Assembly (NCBI GenBank): GCA_015680685.1
Contig: MNCI01004792.1
Location: 809,725 to 873,724 of the forward strand
Length of the DNA: 64,000 nt
DNA from: Gnetum montanum
Lineage: Eukaryota; Streptophyta; Gnetopsida; Gnetales; Gnetaceae
Reading direction: 5' to 3'
The notes under the pieces: model-generated
The model's database searches: none
Told to the model about the DNA's origin: nothing
What the model saw: only the letters and a program-made list of their open reading frames with translations
Position numbers and translations under genes: made by a program
Shown here: one piece after another, positions 22,810 to 33,643 of the stretch
How the letters are laid out: each line of letters begins with the position of its first letter
How positions within the stretch are numbered: position 1 is the stretch's first letter

Positions 22810-23360
22810 TAAGATCTTGGTAGACCATTTGTGCTAGTTTTACATCATATCAGACGTGTTGTGCCAATTTTATGTCGTAGTGGACTATCTGTGCTAATTT
22901 TACATCATAGCGGATGATTTGTGCCAATTTTAAGTCATAGTGGATGTTTGTTGCTATTTTTATGTCAAATTGGATGATGTATGCTAGTTTTACATCATAG
23001 CAGACATTTTGTGTCAGGTTTTTGTCATAGCAGATATTTGTTGCCAATTTTACATCGTAGCAGATGATCTGTGCCAATTTTACGTCATAGCAGATGTTTT
23101 TTGCCAGTTTTACATCATAGTGGACGATCTATGCCAATTTTACATTATAGCGGATGTTTGTTGCTAGTTTTACATCATAGCAGATGATCTATGCCAGTTT
23201 TACATCATAGCGGATGTTGGTGAAGCCATGCCAGTTTAACGTCGTAGCGAATGATCTGTGCCAGTTTTACATCATAGTGGAAATTGGTGAAGCCATGCCA
23301 GTTTAACGTTGTAGCAGACGTTTTCTCACCCTTGCCAGTTTTATGTCATAGTAGATGATT
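22810..23360 (-). repeat. E3 post-integrase array, 30-bp period
   Basis: About 17 units, most near 30 bp, of the form (plus strand) gtgccagttttacatcatagcagatgatct. On the minus strand each contains ctatgatgtaaaactggca, and the 30-bp period keeps one frame open over 22850-23077, spelling a decapeptide built on YDVKLA. The array lies directly after the integrase stop, as in E2 and E4. Confidence 0.8.
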
Positions 23361-23379
23361 TCTTGTCTACTCCATGCAC

Positions 23380-24196
23380 TTAGATGTAGTATGGCTTGAG
23401 GTACGAGTGATTCATTGGATTTGTGAACTTGTTATTGTCCATGTCTGCTAGCTTGAAGGCTCCATTCCCAAAGGCTTTAGTGACCATGTAAGGGCCTTCC
23501 CAGTCAGCTGAGAATTTTCTCATATGTTCATGGACTACCTTGAGGACAAGGTCTCCCTTCTGTACTGGCTGTTAATACAGGTCTGCATTGTTTTTTTGCT
23601 GTTGCTTGCTCTAGTAGCACTCTATGCGACTCAATGTTTGTGCACGCTCCTCCTCTATTGAGTCGAGGTCGATAATCCTTGACTCATTGTTCTGGACTTC
23701 ACTTACGACATTAGAGAGGATCATCTAGAGTGATGGTACCTACAACTCAAGAGGAAACACAGCTTCAAATCCATAAATAAGACTATAAGGAGTCTTACTC
23801 GTCGCAGTCCTGCATGTCGTCCTATAGGCTCATAGAACATAGAGAATTTTCTTGTGCCATCACCTCTTGCTATTATTAAGCATCCTCTTCAGCAAGTTGA
23901 TGATGGAATTATTTGTAGCCTCTACCTACCTTTTTTCCTGCTGGTAATATGGGGAGGAGAATGATTGCCTAATGCCCAGATTGCTGTAGAAGGTTCAGGT
24001 TTCTGTACTACTAAATTGTGGTCCATTTTCGGTTACAATAGTCATCAGAAGCCCAAACCTTATCATGATGTTATCCAATATGAAGTGGAAAACCTGCTAA
24101 GATGTCATCTTCCTCAGGGGGATAGCTTCTAGCCACTTAGTAAAATACTCAATGGCGATGATGATGAAGCTATGCCCTATGAAGGACTTAGGCATG
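23380..24196 (-). pseudogene. E3 integrase, C-terminal half
   Basis: The minus strand gives MPKSFIGHSFIIIAIEYFTKW, EAIPLRK, then TENGPQFSS (here the Asp has become Glu), GIRQSFSSPYYQQ, EATNNSIINLLKRML, AYRTTCRT, KTPYSLIYGFEAVFPLE and ends SYLKPYYI-TAA at 23380-23382. Several stops interrupt it. The N-terminal zinc-binding part and everything upstream are missing at the 24196 junction. Confidence 0.8.
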
Positions 24197-25216
24197 ATTT
24201 TTGAAAGAATGTATGATTTGTATGTCACGTTACAATGGGAGAGGCCCCCAATAACTTGATGCAAAAATGAGTACAAAACAACAAGGAAACTGTCCAGATA
24301 GAAGTCTGATCTCCCTCGTAGGCCAAAGCTGGGATGCAAGGATGGTCAAGCTCTGAGGTCTGCCGATCAACTGTTTCTGACCGGTAGAGTCTGCAAACTG
24401 GGCGAGACGATCTCACAATCCCTATTCTGCTTCTTTGCTTCGAGTAGGTTCTGCTCAGGGCAGCAATCGCTAATGGAGAAAGTCGTATCTTCCCCAAAGG
24501 AATGATCTCTCTTGTTGCTAAGGCTATAGAGCACTGTGCTTTGCTCTTGCTGAAGGATGGTGCTGTCGGCAGTTGCCAAAAGTTTGCTCTTGGTTTCTCT
24601 GCTCAAGGTGATAAGTGCTTCCTTGCTCAGAAAATGCTCTTGCCCTTTTGATTTCCTGCCTACAAAAGTGATAAATGCTCTGGTGCTCAGAAAAATGCCT
24701 CTGCTTCTCTAATTTTCCAACCTCTGTATCTTTGTCAACAAAGGTATTTATAGGCTACAACGCTCCATGGAAAAGGCGCAACCCTGATGACGTGGGTCCC
24801 GGGTATTTCGGGTTCCGTTGACATGACCATTTTAAGTCAGAGTGTGACTACGCACAATACGCTCGTTTGCGTGTTGTGCATGTGAAGAGTAGATACATGT
24901 TGAGCGTGTTTCAATTGCTTTCAGGCTATATTACACTCATTCGCGTTGTGTTGCGTGTATGAGCGTAATCCGGTATAAAAATAATAAGCTCAAAATTGTC
25001 TTACGCTCACTACGTAGCTGCGCGTAACAAAGCGTAAACAATGTCTAATTTACACTTACTACATAGCCACGCGTAACGAAGCGTAAATAATGTCTAGCCT
25101 TAGTGATGAAATACGCAATGATACGCACTGCCGCGTAATGAGCGTAAAGACAAGTTATTCATGCGCCACGAGAAAAAGTGTCAAACTGTTGTGCTTCTCT
25201 AGACTCTACCTTCGAC
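24197..25216 (-). repeat. Truncated 3' LTR of E4
   Basis: Nearly identical to 33962-34980 of the 5' LTR (a few percent differences by eye). About 320 bp are missing at the 24197 side and about 137 bp at the 25216 side relative to the full LTR. A reverse TATA box is at about 24743-24754. The missing ends coincide with the abrupt E3 joint and with the single N at 25217. Confidence 0.75.
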
Positions 25217-25217
25217 N
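25217..25217. other. Single ambiguous base at an LTR break
   Basis: One N separates the truncated LTR (…ccttcgac) from the polypurine tract (reverse, atggcccctcttt). A complete LTR would have about 137 more bases here, so the N probably marks a collapsed or unclosed assembly gap. Confidence 0.6.
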
Positions 25218-26330
25218 ATGGCCCCTCTTTGTTGACGGTTAGAGGGCTTGTCTGAAAGGCATCGACAAAGAATGCGAAACACCGAATTGGCAGAAGCGAG
25301 AACAACGTCCATCCTTGGCTGCTCAAGTGTTGCCCTGTCAACATGGAAGAGCAAAGCCGGAAGATATGGGAGATAGAGGGATATAGCTGGAAACAGGTTC
25401 AGGGAAGATGCAAAATGAGCTATGATGGTAGGGGCATGAAATACGCTCGTACACACGGAAATGTACGCTCATTTATGTCAACAGGAATGCTTTCAGATGA
25501 GCGTAGCGCATCAATATGAGATTTCTCTGTTACAGATTGTAGCAGGAATGCTTGCAGAAGGAGCGTTGCGCATCACTTTCTGCGATATCTCTGCTACAAT
25601 ATATGATTGCATATGGATTAGATTACCGTGCAAGTATGAAAGGTGGTTGTTTGTGTATATAGCTGGTACATACAGGAAGCGTATGATTGGGATGAAATGA
25701 AATGAGATAAGGGCTAAGTGTGAGGGTTCAAGAGGGATAGGCATGCAGTTCCTAGTGAACGGGCAAACTTGAGCAGCCACCTCAAGACGCTGTTGTCCTT
25801 CACCGCTTAGATGAATGCATCTTTGAATGATGTTTGCGTGACAAGTAACCTGCAACCATGAAAGAAGAAAGAGAGGGCACCATTGCTCTGGTGCAAGCAA
25901 GAGGTGAGGTTGTTGAAACCAACGCCGTTTGACGTTGAGATAAAGCGATCAGGCTATAAAGAAGGGGCCGGAGCATGCGGGTGGAGCCGCCAATCCTGAC
26001 GATTGGCCCAGCATATCTTCGCCAAGAGGCATCAGATACAGTGCACCTAACTGGTTGCATAAGGAACCAGCTAGATGAATTTGCGAAGCCGGCGTCTGAT
26101 AGCGATGATTGGCGGAGATTCCCGAGGCCGTTGTCGATGAGGATTTCATCGGGGCTCCGACTGGCGAGGCTAAACTCTCAGAGGTACTACCACTGTGGCG
26201 GGCGTGGCGGCGGCATCTCCGAGGGATCAGTAAGATGCCTCTTAGCTTATCCGAGGAATCAGTAGGATGCCGGTGGGGTGGCGACGCTGTACAGAGATCA
26301 TCACGCTCGCTTGATTTACATGGTAGCAGT
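25218..26330 (-). other. E4 3' region
   Basis: The polypurine tract (reverse complement of ggcccctctttgttgac, 25220-25236) adjoins the LTR. The rest is homologous in position to the 3' regions of E2 and E3 but diverged. Overlapping frames on both strands are open by chance; I see no supported gene. Confidence 0.5.
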
Positions 26331-26810
26331 CTGTAAGTCCCAATTTTAAGTCCCAGTAGACTGCCGTTACTGGTTTTAAGTCTCAGCAGACCATGGTCCC
26401 AGTTTAAAGTCCGGGCAGACTGAGAAGTGCTAGTTTTATGTCGTAGTGGACGGTGTCTGGGCTGGTTTATGGTCCCAGCAGACCGTGCTGTGGATGTCAG
26501 TTTTGCGTCGTGACCCAAGGATAGATCTGTGCTAGTTTTACGTCTCAGCAGACGGCTACTTACCCGTGCCAGTTTAGCGTCGTGGCGGACGCATGCAAAA
26601 GATGCGAGTTTTTCCTCTTGGCGGACCTGTACAACATTGCCAGTTTAACGTCGTAGCGGACGGTTACAACTTGCCAGTTTAGCATCATGGCGGACGCGTG
26701 CAGGCATGCCAGTTTTACGTCGTAGTGGATGGTTAGTGCCAGTTTAACGTCGTAGCGGACGCCCGGTGCCAGTTTTACATCGTAGCGGACGAATACTGTC
26801 ATACCTGATT
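26331..26810 (-). repeat. E4 post-integrase array
   Basis: About 14 units of 25-45 bp, of the plus-strand form gccagtttaacgtcgtagcggacg. On the minus strand they read gacgttaaactggca and spell YDVKLA-like repeats. It has the same position as in E2 and E3, after the integrase stop at 26830. Confidence 0.78.
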
Positions 26811-26829
26811 ACTCGCGCTGTAGATACTG

Positions 26830-27428
26830 CTAAATGTAATACTAGTTCAGATATACATGATTTATAGGGTTCGGTAGTTCATTACCGTTGATGTCTGCTA
26901 GTCTGAAAGCTTCCTTGCTATATGCATCGACCACCGAGAAAGGACCTTCCCAATTCGCCGAGAACTTGCCTGTCGGCTCGCGCACAGCTTTGAGGACTAG
27001 GTCTCCTTTCTTGATCGGACGCTACTGAAGGTTGTGATGATGCTTCTGTCTCTGTTTATCTTGATATTTCTCAATCGTATCAAGAGCCTGTATCCGCTTC
27101 TCTTCTACTGAATCCAAATCCATTATCTGAGCCTCGATGTGTTGAGCCTCATTTATAATGGTGGAGAGGACCATTCTCAGAGAAGGAATTTGCAATTCGA
27201 GAGGTAGCACTACTTCAGATCCGTAAACCAGGCTATAGGGCGTACTACCTGTAGCTGTCCTACATGTAGTACGGTACGCCTATAGCACATAGAGGATTTT
27301 ATCATGCCACCGTCTCTTGTTGCTGTCGAGCATTTTCTTGAGCAGATTGATGACTATTTTGTTTGATGCTTCAGCTTGACCATTCGCCTGCGGGTAATAG
27401 GGGGAGGAAAAAGACTGTCTAATGTGAG
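26830..27428 (-). pseudogene. E4 integrase C-terminal part
   Basis: The minus strand gives SSPYYPQANGQAEAS near 27370-27400, NSIINLLKKMLDSNKRR, then MLPLELQIPSLRMVLSTII (27210), RPIKKGDLVLKAV, KFSANWEGPF, and ends NHVYLN-stop-YYI-stop at 26830. The region upstream of the catalytic Glu is deleted; the joint to the antisense gene lies at about 27425-27430. The partial domain cannot be active. Confidence 0.75.
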
Positions 27429-27429
27429 C

Positions 27430-28968
27430 CGTGTGCAGGTTCCAGTGCGTGAGGAGGCCCTAGCTACTGGAACCAGCGACGCACAGACTCCGGTGCGTGA
27501 AAGGAAAAGGGATACGGAAGATGTTGATGAAATCGCCACTGTCACCCGCAGAGGTAATGAGTGCGTTAGCGTATTTGCAAGACCTTGTTAATAGATGGAG
27601 TGTCTAACCAAATTACGCTACAGGGGAAGAAGATGCATCTATGTCTGCTGCTGTGAGCAAAATGTGGAGAGACTTCCCCGACAAATTTTCCTTCATGGAA
27701 GGCATCGTTAATGACATGATCGAGCGTTTGGAGCACGTCGAACCTAGCGCTGGTATGTTATAGCCGCAATGAGTTTATGACATAATGTTTTAGTAATGTG
27801 TCATCAATATTGATGTTGTTTTCTATTAGGAGCTCACCTCCGATGGGATCTCGCGGAGCCCATTGATTTGGACACAGCGGAGCCCCCATCTGATGGGGCG
27901 GTCATGCCACGTCACATTTATGAGGAAATGCGTAAATGTGCATTACGCTCGATGCGCTCCGTATGGGAAAGTAGGGGCGTTAATGAAAGCCTATGGAAAA
28001 GGCTGCAGCGGTCGGAGCAGAGGGTTGAGTCCTTGAACAAAGAAGTCGGAGACCTAAGGGGACGGTACGAATTCCTACAAGCTCGAGTGACAGGGGATGA
28101 AGACTGGCGTACCGCTGTTATCGATCACTCCCATTATTGGACAGCCATCAAGAACAACATACAGACCAGTCGGGCGTTAGTAGAGCAGAGGACTACTATT
28201 GAACTCCTAGCTTAGAAAAGCTGAGACTGGAGGGACTACTGCACCAGCGTACAGGAGTGGGGGCAGAAGGAGAAGGACCACAAGCATCTATATAAAAGGG
28301 AAAGCGCCGCTTATCGAAAACACTACCGCGATTCTGCCGTCAAAGCTCGATCCCTGGAGGTTTTCGTGGACACCATCGGAGTGTCCGAAGCTTTCAAGAA
28401 GTTCGAAGAGTAGGTGACCGTAACTACGTCCCCAGAGAGGGCAATGGTTTTCCCTAGGAATCAGGCTACAATCCCTACCTTCTTCCCGGATCCACCCCAC
28501 TGGAGTAGCATGGAGAAGGGGAAGGTGAAAGCTGGAGCTGCATTGGGCAAAGATGTGTGGCTAGACCTGACAGAGGACAAGATTATGCAGCGCCTGGCCT
28601 AGACAAGCTTCCCTTCGTTACGAAAGTTGGGCCGTTGCGAGTAAGTTTATGTATGACTTAGTCGGAGAGTTCTCTGGCTTGTGTTGTCTATTCTAATTTT
28701 TGATGTTATTTGGGTTTAGGTACCGGAAGAAGATAGGGAAAATACGCCAGCTGAGCGGCCGGGAGAGGAAACAGAGGAAGTAAAGGAGGAATGCAACGAT
28801 GAAGAGCGTTCTCCTGTGAAGCCAGTGCCGGAACGAGAGCCTCATGAAGGGGCAATCTTTCGTGAAGGCATAATTCCCAGAAATGATGGCCCACTGGAGG
28901 ACGACCTTTTGGGGCTAGATCTAGAGTTAAGAGATACCAGTGACAGTGGTAGCAAAGGGAATGCGTAA
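27430..28968 (+). pseudogene. E4 copy of the antisense gene, exons 5 (partial) to 8
   Basis: Plus-strand exons match E5 one by one: exon 5 end 27430-27553 (donor GAG/GTAATG), exon 6 27624-27752 (129 bp, as in E5), exon 7 27830-28640 (donor CGA/GTAAGT), exon 8 28720-28968 (stop TAA). Introns 5 and 6 are 70 and 77 bp, identical in length to E5; intron 7 is 79 bp. Exon 6 includes the conserved WRDF-x6-F-x4-GIVNDMIERLE core. Exon 7 holds a coiled coil (LQRSEQRVESLNKEVGDLR) and the DHKHLYKRE-x4-RK-YRDSAVKA block. Exon 8 is acidic. Stops: TAG and TGA in ELLA-x-KS-x-DWRD, TAG after KKFEE, TAG after IMQRLA. The gene lies opposite to E4. Function is unknown. Confidence 0.72.
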
Positions 28969-29159
28969 TTATTATTTACGCAAAATTTTATTGATGCAAG
29001 GTCGGGTATTGTTCTGAATGACTATTGACGAATTGTTATAAAGTCTAATGGATATTTGAAATGTTAATTAGTTTGTTGTTTGACTTTTTATGCTTTTGGC
29101 TGCGTCAGCATGAAAATATATGTTAAGGATTCTGTCTAAGTGATACTGATGGGATGTAA

Positions 29160-29400
29160 TAACTAGTGTAAAGCCATTGCGGGCCCGTTGCGTATTCCAG
29201 CGTAAATGGTTATAGTATGCAATACTGCGTTACTAGTTTAAGGCCATTGCAGGCCTATTGCGTATTCTATAGCGAGCGTAAATAATGATAGTAGATAACT
29301 TCGGATGACTAGTTTAAGGCCGTTGCATAACTACATACAACCGTATGAATAGGTTGATTTTGTATAACTAGTTTAAGGCCGTTGCGGGCCGACTGCGTAA
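29160..29400 (-). repeat. E4 spacer array
   Basis: Four to five copies of (plus strand) actagtttaaggccattgc, followed by ggcc or variants; on the minus strand GCAATGGCCTTAAACTAGT. It is equivalent to the E5 array at 58225-58760 and sits between protease and the antisense gene terminus. Confidence 0.7.
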
Positions 29401-29604
29401 ATTGTAACAAAAATGTAATCCTGTATAAATGCATGAAGTAATGTGAAAGAGTAACTAACGCGGGTATGATAAAACACGCAAAAAATGCAAAGCGTAAACA
29501 CGGAAAGCAAATATAGCGTAAAAGTATGTTGAAACAAAAGAAGCTGTTAAATGGGGAGTGCGCTAACTTACAAGAGAATGGTGGTGCACGCAGAAGACCA
29601 TTGT

Positions 29605-31085
29605 TCAACCGTCGATACGCAATTGTCTCTTAATGGCCTTCACGTTGAGCGTTGCATAAGGGCGAGGATGCTTGTGGTTTGACTCCTCTACGCTGTCATC
29701 CGGAAATGGCAGGTTGGCCCAGGCTAGACCGTCGTCATTGTTGTTGGTTTGTTTAGGGGCTTGGAGATGGGACTGATCGTCAGTTGTTTCAATCTCTGAA
29801 CCTCGTTCTTCTTCAATCTTATTGACAATCCTAGGGGTGACCTCGTCGCCGCGTATGATGACCTCCCCCCGGCGTAGGGCAGGTGTATCTCTTGGTGTAT
29901 CGGCGACGAAACTACCCTCAGCTGGGCTAACCACGACCTCCCTAAGATCAAGTTGAAACCAGGCATCTCCTCGACGACTAAGAATGTGGCTTCGGTTGGG
30001 AATTGATCCCCCACCACAAACTCAATACGCACCGTTCCCTTGACTTGAACCCATGCTCCGTTGAAAGATTTTACGTAGGCTATCGTCGTGGGCGTGATCT
30101 GGTCGACCAATCCCAGCCTATCCACTATGGAATAAGGAACGACGTTAGCAGCTCTGCCATCATCCACATGCACCCTCTGGATCCGGTACTGGGCGACCCG
30201 AATGGTAATGAACATAGGCTCAGTCGTTACTTGACCTTTCTCTGGGTCATCTTTGACAGACTCGTCAAGAAAGGTCAGCGAGGTAGGCTTGGTTTGTTCA
30301 GCTTCGAAAGAAAACATGACAGCGTGTATCGCTTCCTCTTCTGCTGGTAGGTTGCCATCCACTGATATGGATGTCAGCATGCATACCATAGCCTCACAGT
30401 GTTCTCGAGACGTCATCAGTAAGTCGTACAGGCTCAGCGTTGGGTTCTTTTGCTTAAGAGCTTGTTTGACTTGCGTGAATGCATCAAGGACGTCCTTCTC
30501 TCGGCCGGGTTGTTTATCCCCCTTGTCCTCATCCATTCGGCCCAAGAGACGGATCTCTCGAGGCGGAGCGGTGCCAGTGGGAGGGTTGTTCTTTTTTCTA
30601 CCAAGAGAAGGTGGCTGCGTTTCTGTACCTTTAGCCTGCTTCTGAGGCACAGAAAAAGGCACAGAGGCCAGGGGCCTGGGCTTAGGGAAGCCGAGCATAA
30701 GATGGTCTTTTTTTGCATTAATTGTAGTGTCCTCCTTCTTTCGCTTAGGAGGCGATGACTGGTTATTTTGATCGGAGGTCTGCCCCTGCGTGTGAGGAGC
30801 AGGTCGTGGTTCTGGCGCCCTGATAATGAAGGGTGCTCTAGGTGTGGACATGGATAGAGCCGCGGCTTGAGTGCTGCCACGTGACTAAGGGTGTACCTGG
30901 GAAGGTGCCTGTATGATGAAAGGTGGTCGTGAGACCCCACTGGCTGCCGATGAAGTAGTTGGCCCCCTTGGTGAGCTGGCGGGCATGCACAAAACAAAAG
31001 GTTGTTTTGGCGGTCCCTTACGCTAACCGTCCATACTCACCACAGTGATTGTATAAGAATCATAGTTTGCGTTCAACGAGTCCTT
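29605..31085 (-). pseudogene. E4 gag-protease linker and aspartic protease
   Basis: The linker carries PPFIIRAPEP-type repeats and LGFPKPRPLASVPFSVPQ. From about 30480 the protease block reads LLMTSREHCEAMVCML, SLTFLDESVKDD, then VHVDDGRAANVVPYSIVDRLGL with DDG in place of DT/SG. VKSFNGAW, FNLILGRSWLAQLRVVSSPIHQ and GGRSSYAA follow. The frame 30851-29724 is open for 375 codons, with a frame change near 29870 leading to the true C-terminus, which ends KRQLRIDG-TGA at 29605. The similarity to Ogre proteases is in order and spacing of these blocks. Confidence 0.8.
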
Positions 31086-33394
31086 CTATACATGCAGTGT
31101 TTGGTTTTCCGGACGCATCGGGTTACTGCTGTCTAATTTTAGATGACCTTCGTCGATCATGCATTGAATGTCGTCCTTTAACGCCCAGCAGTAATCTATG
31201 TCGTGACCACACATCTGGTGGTAGTCACAGAAACGGTCGAGCCTGAAAGATCTTGGAACTACTGGTTCGTTAGGTAAGGCTAAAGAAGGATCCTTCAGCA
31301 ATTCACAGTGACGTCTGTGATGCTTCAGGGCTTCCTCAGACACCTTCTTAGGTTGAATGTGCCCTACCGCTAATAGTTGTTTCAGCAATTCGGAATGCTT
31401 CACAGGTAAAGCCGCGTATTTTGAACGATCTTTATGCTCAAAATTTGGCTTTGGCTGGGGGGGGCCTTCAGGGGCAGTTGTGGCTTGGCTAGTGTCGGCA
31501 CCAGCCGTGGCCTTGGGAGGCGCTGTTTTGGGCGCCTTCTTGTTCTTGTTCTTTGCGCTTTCAGTCATCGCGGCTACTGTCGTTGTTGCTGCCTTACCCT
31601 TGTCTTTGGCCTTGTTATGTGCGTTCCTGTAGGCGACATACGCCAGGTCTTTGCTGGCCTCCGCAGTATCTTGGATGCTCCTAACTTGTGCGAAGGCCTG
31701 ATGTAAATTACTTGGGGAAAGGTAGTACAGCTTTGGCTTAATGAAGTCATTGACTGCTCCCTTGAACATAGCCAACATATGTGAGTCCACAATCGGCTCG
31801 CGGATCTCGTTCAAGGTGACATTCCAGCGCTGTATAAACTTTTGGACGGGTTCGAGCGGGTCTTGTTTCACCCCCATGAGCTGATCTAGTGTGACTTCCG
31901 GCTTCAGGTTGTATTTGAAGCGGGTCACAAACTGAGTCAGCAGCTCTTCCAAGGTTGAGATGGAAGAGCGTGGGAGGGCTCGGTACCAGTCCAAAGCTTT
32001 CCCTGTTAATGACGTTGCAAAGACTCTGATAATCGTATGTGGCCACTATTGAAGCAACAAGGATTCAGATCGAAAGGTGACTAAGTGAGTGTTGGGATCC
32101 TCCTCCCCATTGTACTTGGTGAAATGAGGGAGGGACATCCCTAGCGGCAGTGACAGCATTGGCACTACTGGACTAATCGGATCGTCCTGATAAAAGTCCA
32201 TGATCTGAATAGTATCAGATCTAGCGGCTTTAAGGCGTCGGACCTCCTCAGTGAGGGTCTGTATAAGCTAGAAGGCTTGGTCCAGACCCGTTGACGGAGG
32301 TGCCTGTGCAGCAGGCACAGGAGGTTGGACCGGGAAGGCGGCGCGAGGGAACGGAAATGATGGAATGGGTTGACTGGCTGCTTGTGGGGCAGGGATCCCA
32401 GCAGGCAGGGGAGCCTACGAAGACCACCACCCGCTGGCTTACGTAGAGGGATTGGCAGTCACCTGCTGCACAAGATAGGGATAGGTATACTGCGAGATCC
32501 TCTGTGGAACTTGCGCTACAGGTGCAACTGGGGGCTGCACGCCATATGCCACAGACTGAGTATGTTGCGCCGCCGGGTTGGCCCACTGACCTGCGGCAGG
32601 CTGTTGGATGTATGTTTGTGGCTGAGCGGTTGCGGGGATTTGCTGAGTTTGCGGATGCAGAAGCGACATGGTCTGAGCTGGGCGCGTTACAGATACGTTA
32701 TGGGGTTGTATCTGAGGGATGAAATGGGGCGCGGTGGTCGCCGGGATCACTGCTGGGATACTAAGTACCTCTGGTAACGGACCCGCCCCCACGTTATTGT
32801 GAGGCATTTGTACTTGCAACCCGGACGACTGTGCGGTGGCCTGCGGAAGGACAAGAATGTATGTCTGCGCGATCACAGCTGGGTCAAGAGAGGCTGCCTC
32901 TCCTTTGAAAGGGAACAACGGATTTACGTACGTGTGGGGCGTCAAAGTATGAAACGAATGTTCCGACAGGGCCGTGAATTCGTCCTCTTCCTCTTCCCCA
33001 TCCTGGGACTCCACCACAGCTTGTGAAGCCTGACCTTTGGCCATGACCAACTGCGTGATAAGTTCGTGTTGGTGTTCGGTCAAGGGGATTATGTCATAGG
33101 TTGTTGGCTTAAAATCATAGCCCCCCGGTGGAGCACCTCAAAGTTTCGTTTCGCTTCAAGCTCGGCTCAGCTGAGAGCCAGCCTTGCCTGGATCTTAATG
33201 CATATGAAGTTGTATTCTTCAGGGATTATAACCGTGAAGATAGGCTCTTTTCCCTGGAGCCTCAATGAACGGCGCAATGGTCCCTAAGGTCCCGTAGCGC
33301 CAGGAGTTGGTCCTGTGACCGCCGTAGGATTGATAGGTGCGACACCCAGATCGGTAGGGACCAGGGTAGTTGTGTTTGAGTAAAAGGAATCCAT
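31086..33394 (-). pseudogene. E4 gag
   Basis: ATG at 33394 opens MDSFYSNTTTLVPTDLG, followed by RRSLRLQGKEPIFTVI, EHQHELITQLVMAKGQASQA, an acidic stretch and a P/Q-rich region (32440-32900). The capsid core lies at 31990-31560 (DWYRALPRSSISTLEELLTQ, MGVKQDPLEPVQKFIQRWN, LAMFKGAVNDFIKPKLYYL). A K/A-rich linker leads to the CHHC finger CDYHQMCGHDIDYCWALK at 31180-31235, intact in this copy. Stops at about 33290 and in the P/Q region interrupt it. Gag would form the capsid and bind RNA. Confidence 0.83.
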
Positions 33395-33618
33395 TGATTA
33401 ATGAAATCGAGAATAACTGGTAATCAGATCTAAAAGAAAATGGCTGGCAACAAAAAGCACAAAAAAGGCTTTCTACCCTACAGGATTTCAAAGAAATCGT
33501 CCTTGTGACCGATCTATACCACGCGATTGACCGTAGAATTCCCTGGAGGTATTACGTCTATGGTTTAGGGTATGGATCACTACCAGGGCTACCCGAAATA
33601 TTCGGATCGGAGCCTGAA

Positions 33619-33637
33619 GGCCCTCCTTCTAGCGCCA
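33619..33637 (-). other. Primer binding site of E4
   Basis: On the minus strand TGGCGCTAGAAGGAGGGCC, 6 bases after the LTR end at 33644. It is the least decayed copy of the family's primer site. The matching tRNA is not identified. Confidence 0.65.
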
Positions 33638-33643
33638 GAAAAC

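Larger units (their letters stand above)
19715..24196 (-). mobile_element. E3: 3' part of a Tat/Ogre-like element
   Basis: Reading on the minus strand, the piece holds the C-terminal half of integrase (24196 to 23380), an array, a 3' region, a polypurine tract (reverse of 21455-21468, AAAGAAGGG) and the 3' LTR (21453 to 19715). It inserted into E1 pol. Its 5' portion is missing: at 24196/24197 it joins a truncated LTR of E4 in mid-integrase, with no LTR terminus at the joint, so the junction is a deletion, a recombination or an assembly join. Confidence 0.78.

Noticed and set aside
22810-23360. Regular 30-bp array that could suggest CRISPR or satellite DNA
   Set aside because: Units are imperfect throughout without unique spacers, and arrays of the same kind follow integrase in E2 and E4, so it is part of the retroelement.
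25949-26518. 189-codon minus-strand frame and overlapping plus-strand frames in E4
   Set aside because: The frame runs from the array into the 3' region; no homologous open frame in E2 or E3.
30434-30997. 187-codon minus-strand frame overlapping the E4 linker
   Set aside because: It is an alternative frame of the gag-protease linker and shares no similarity in E5.
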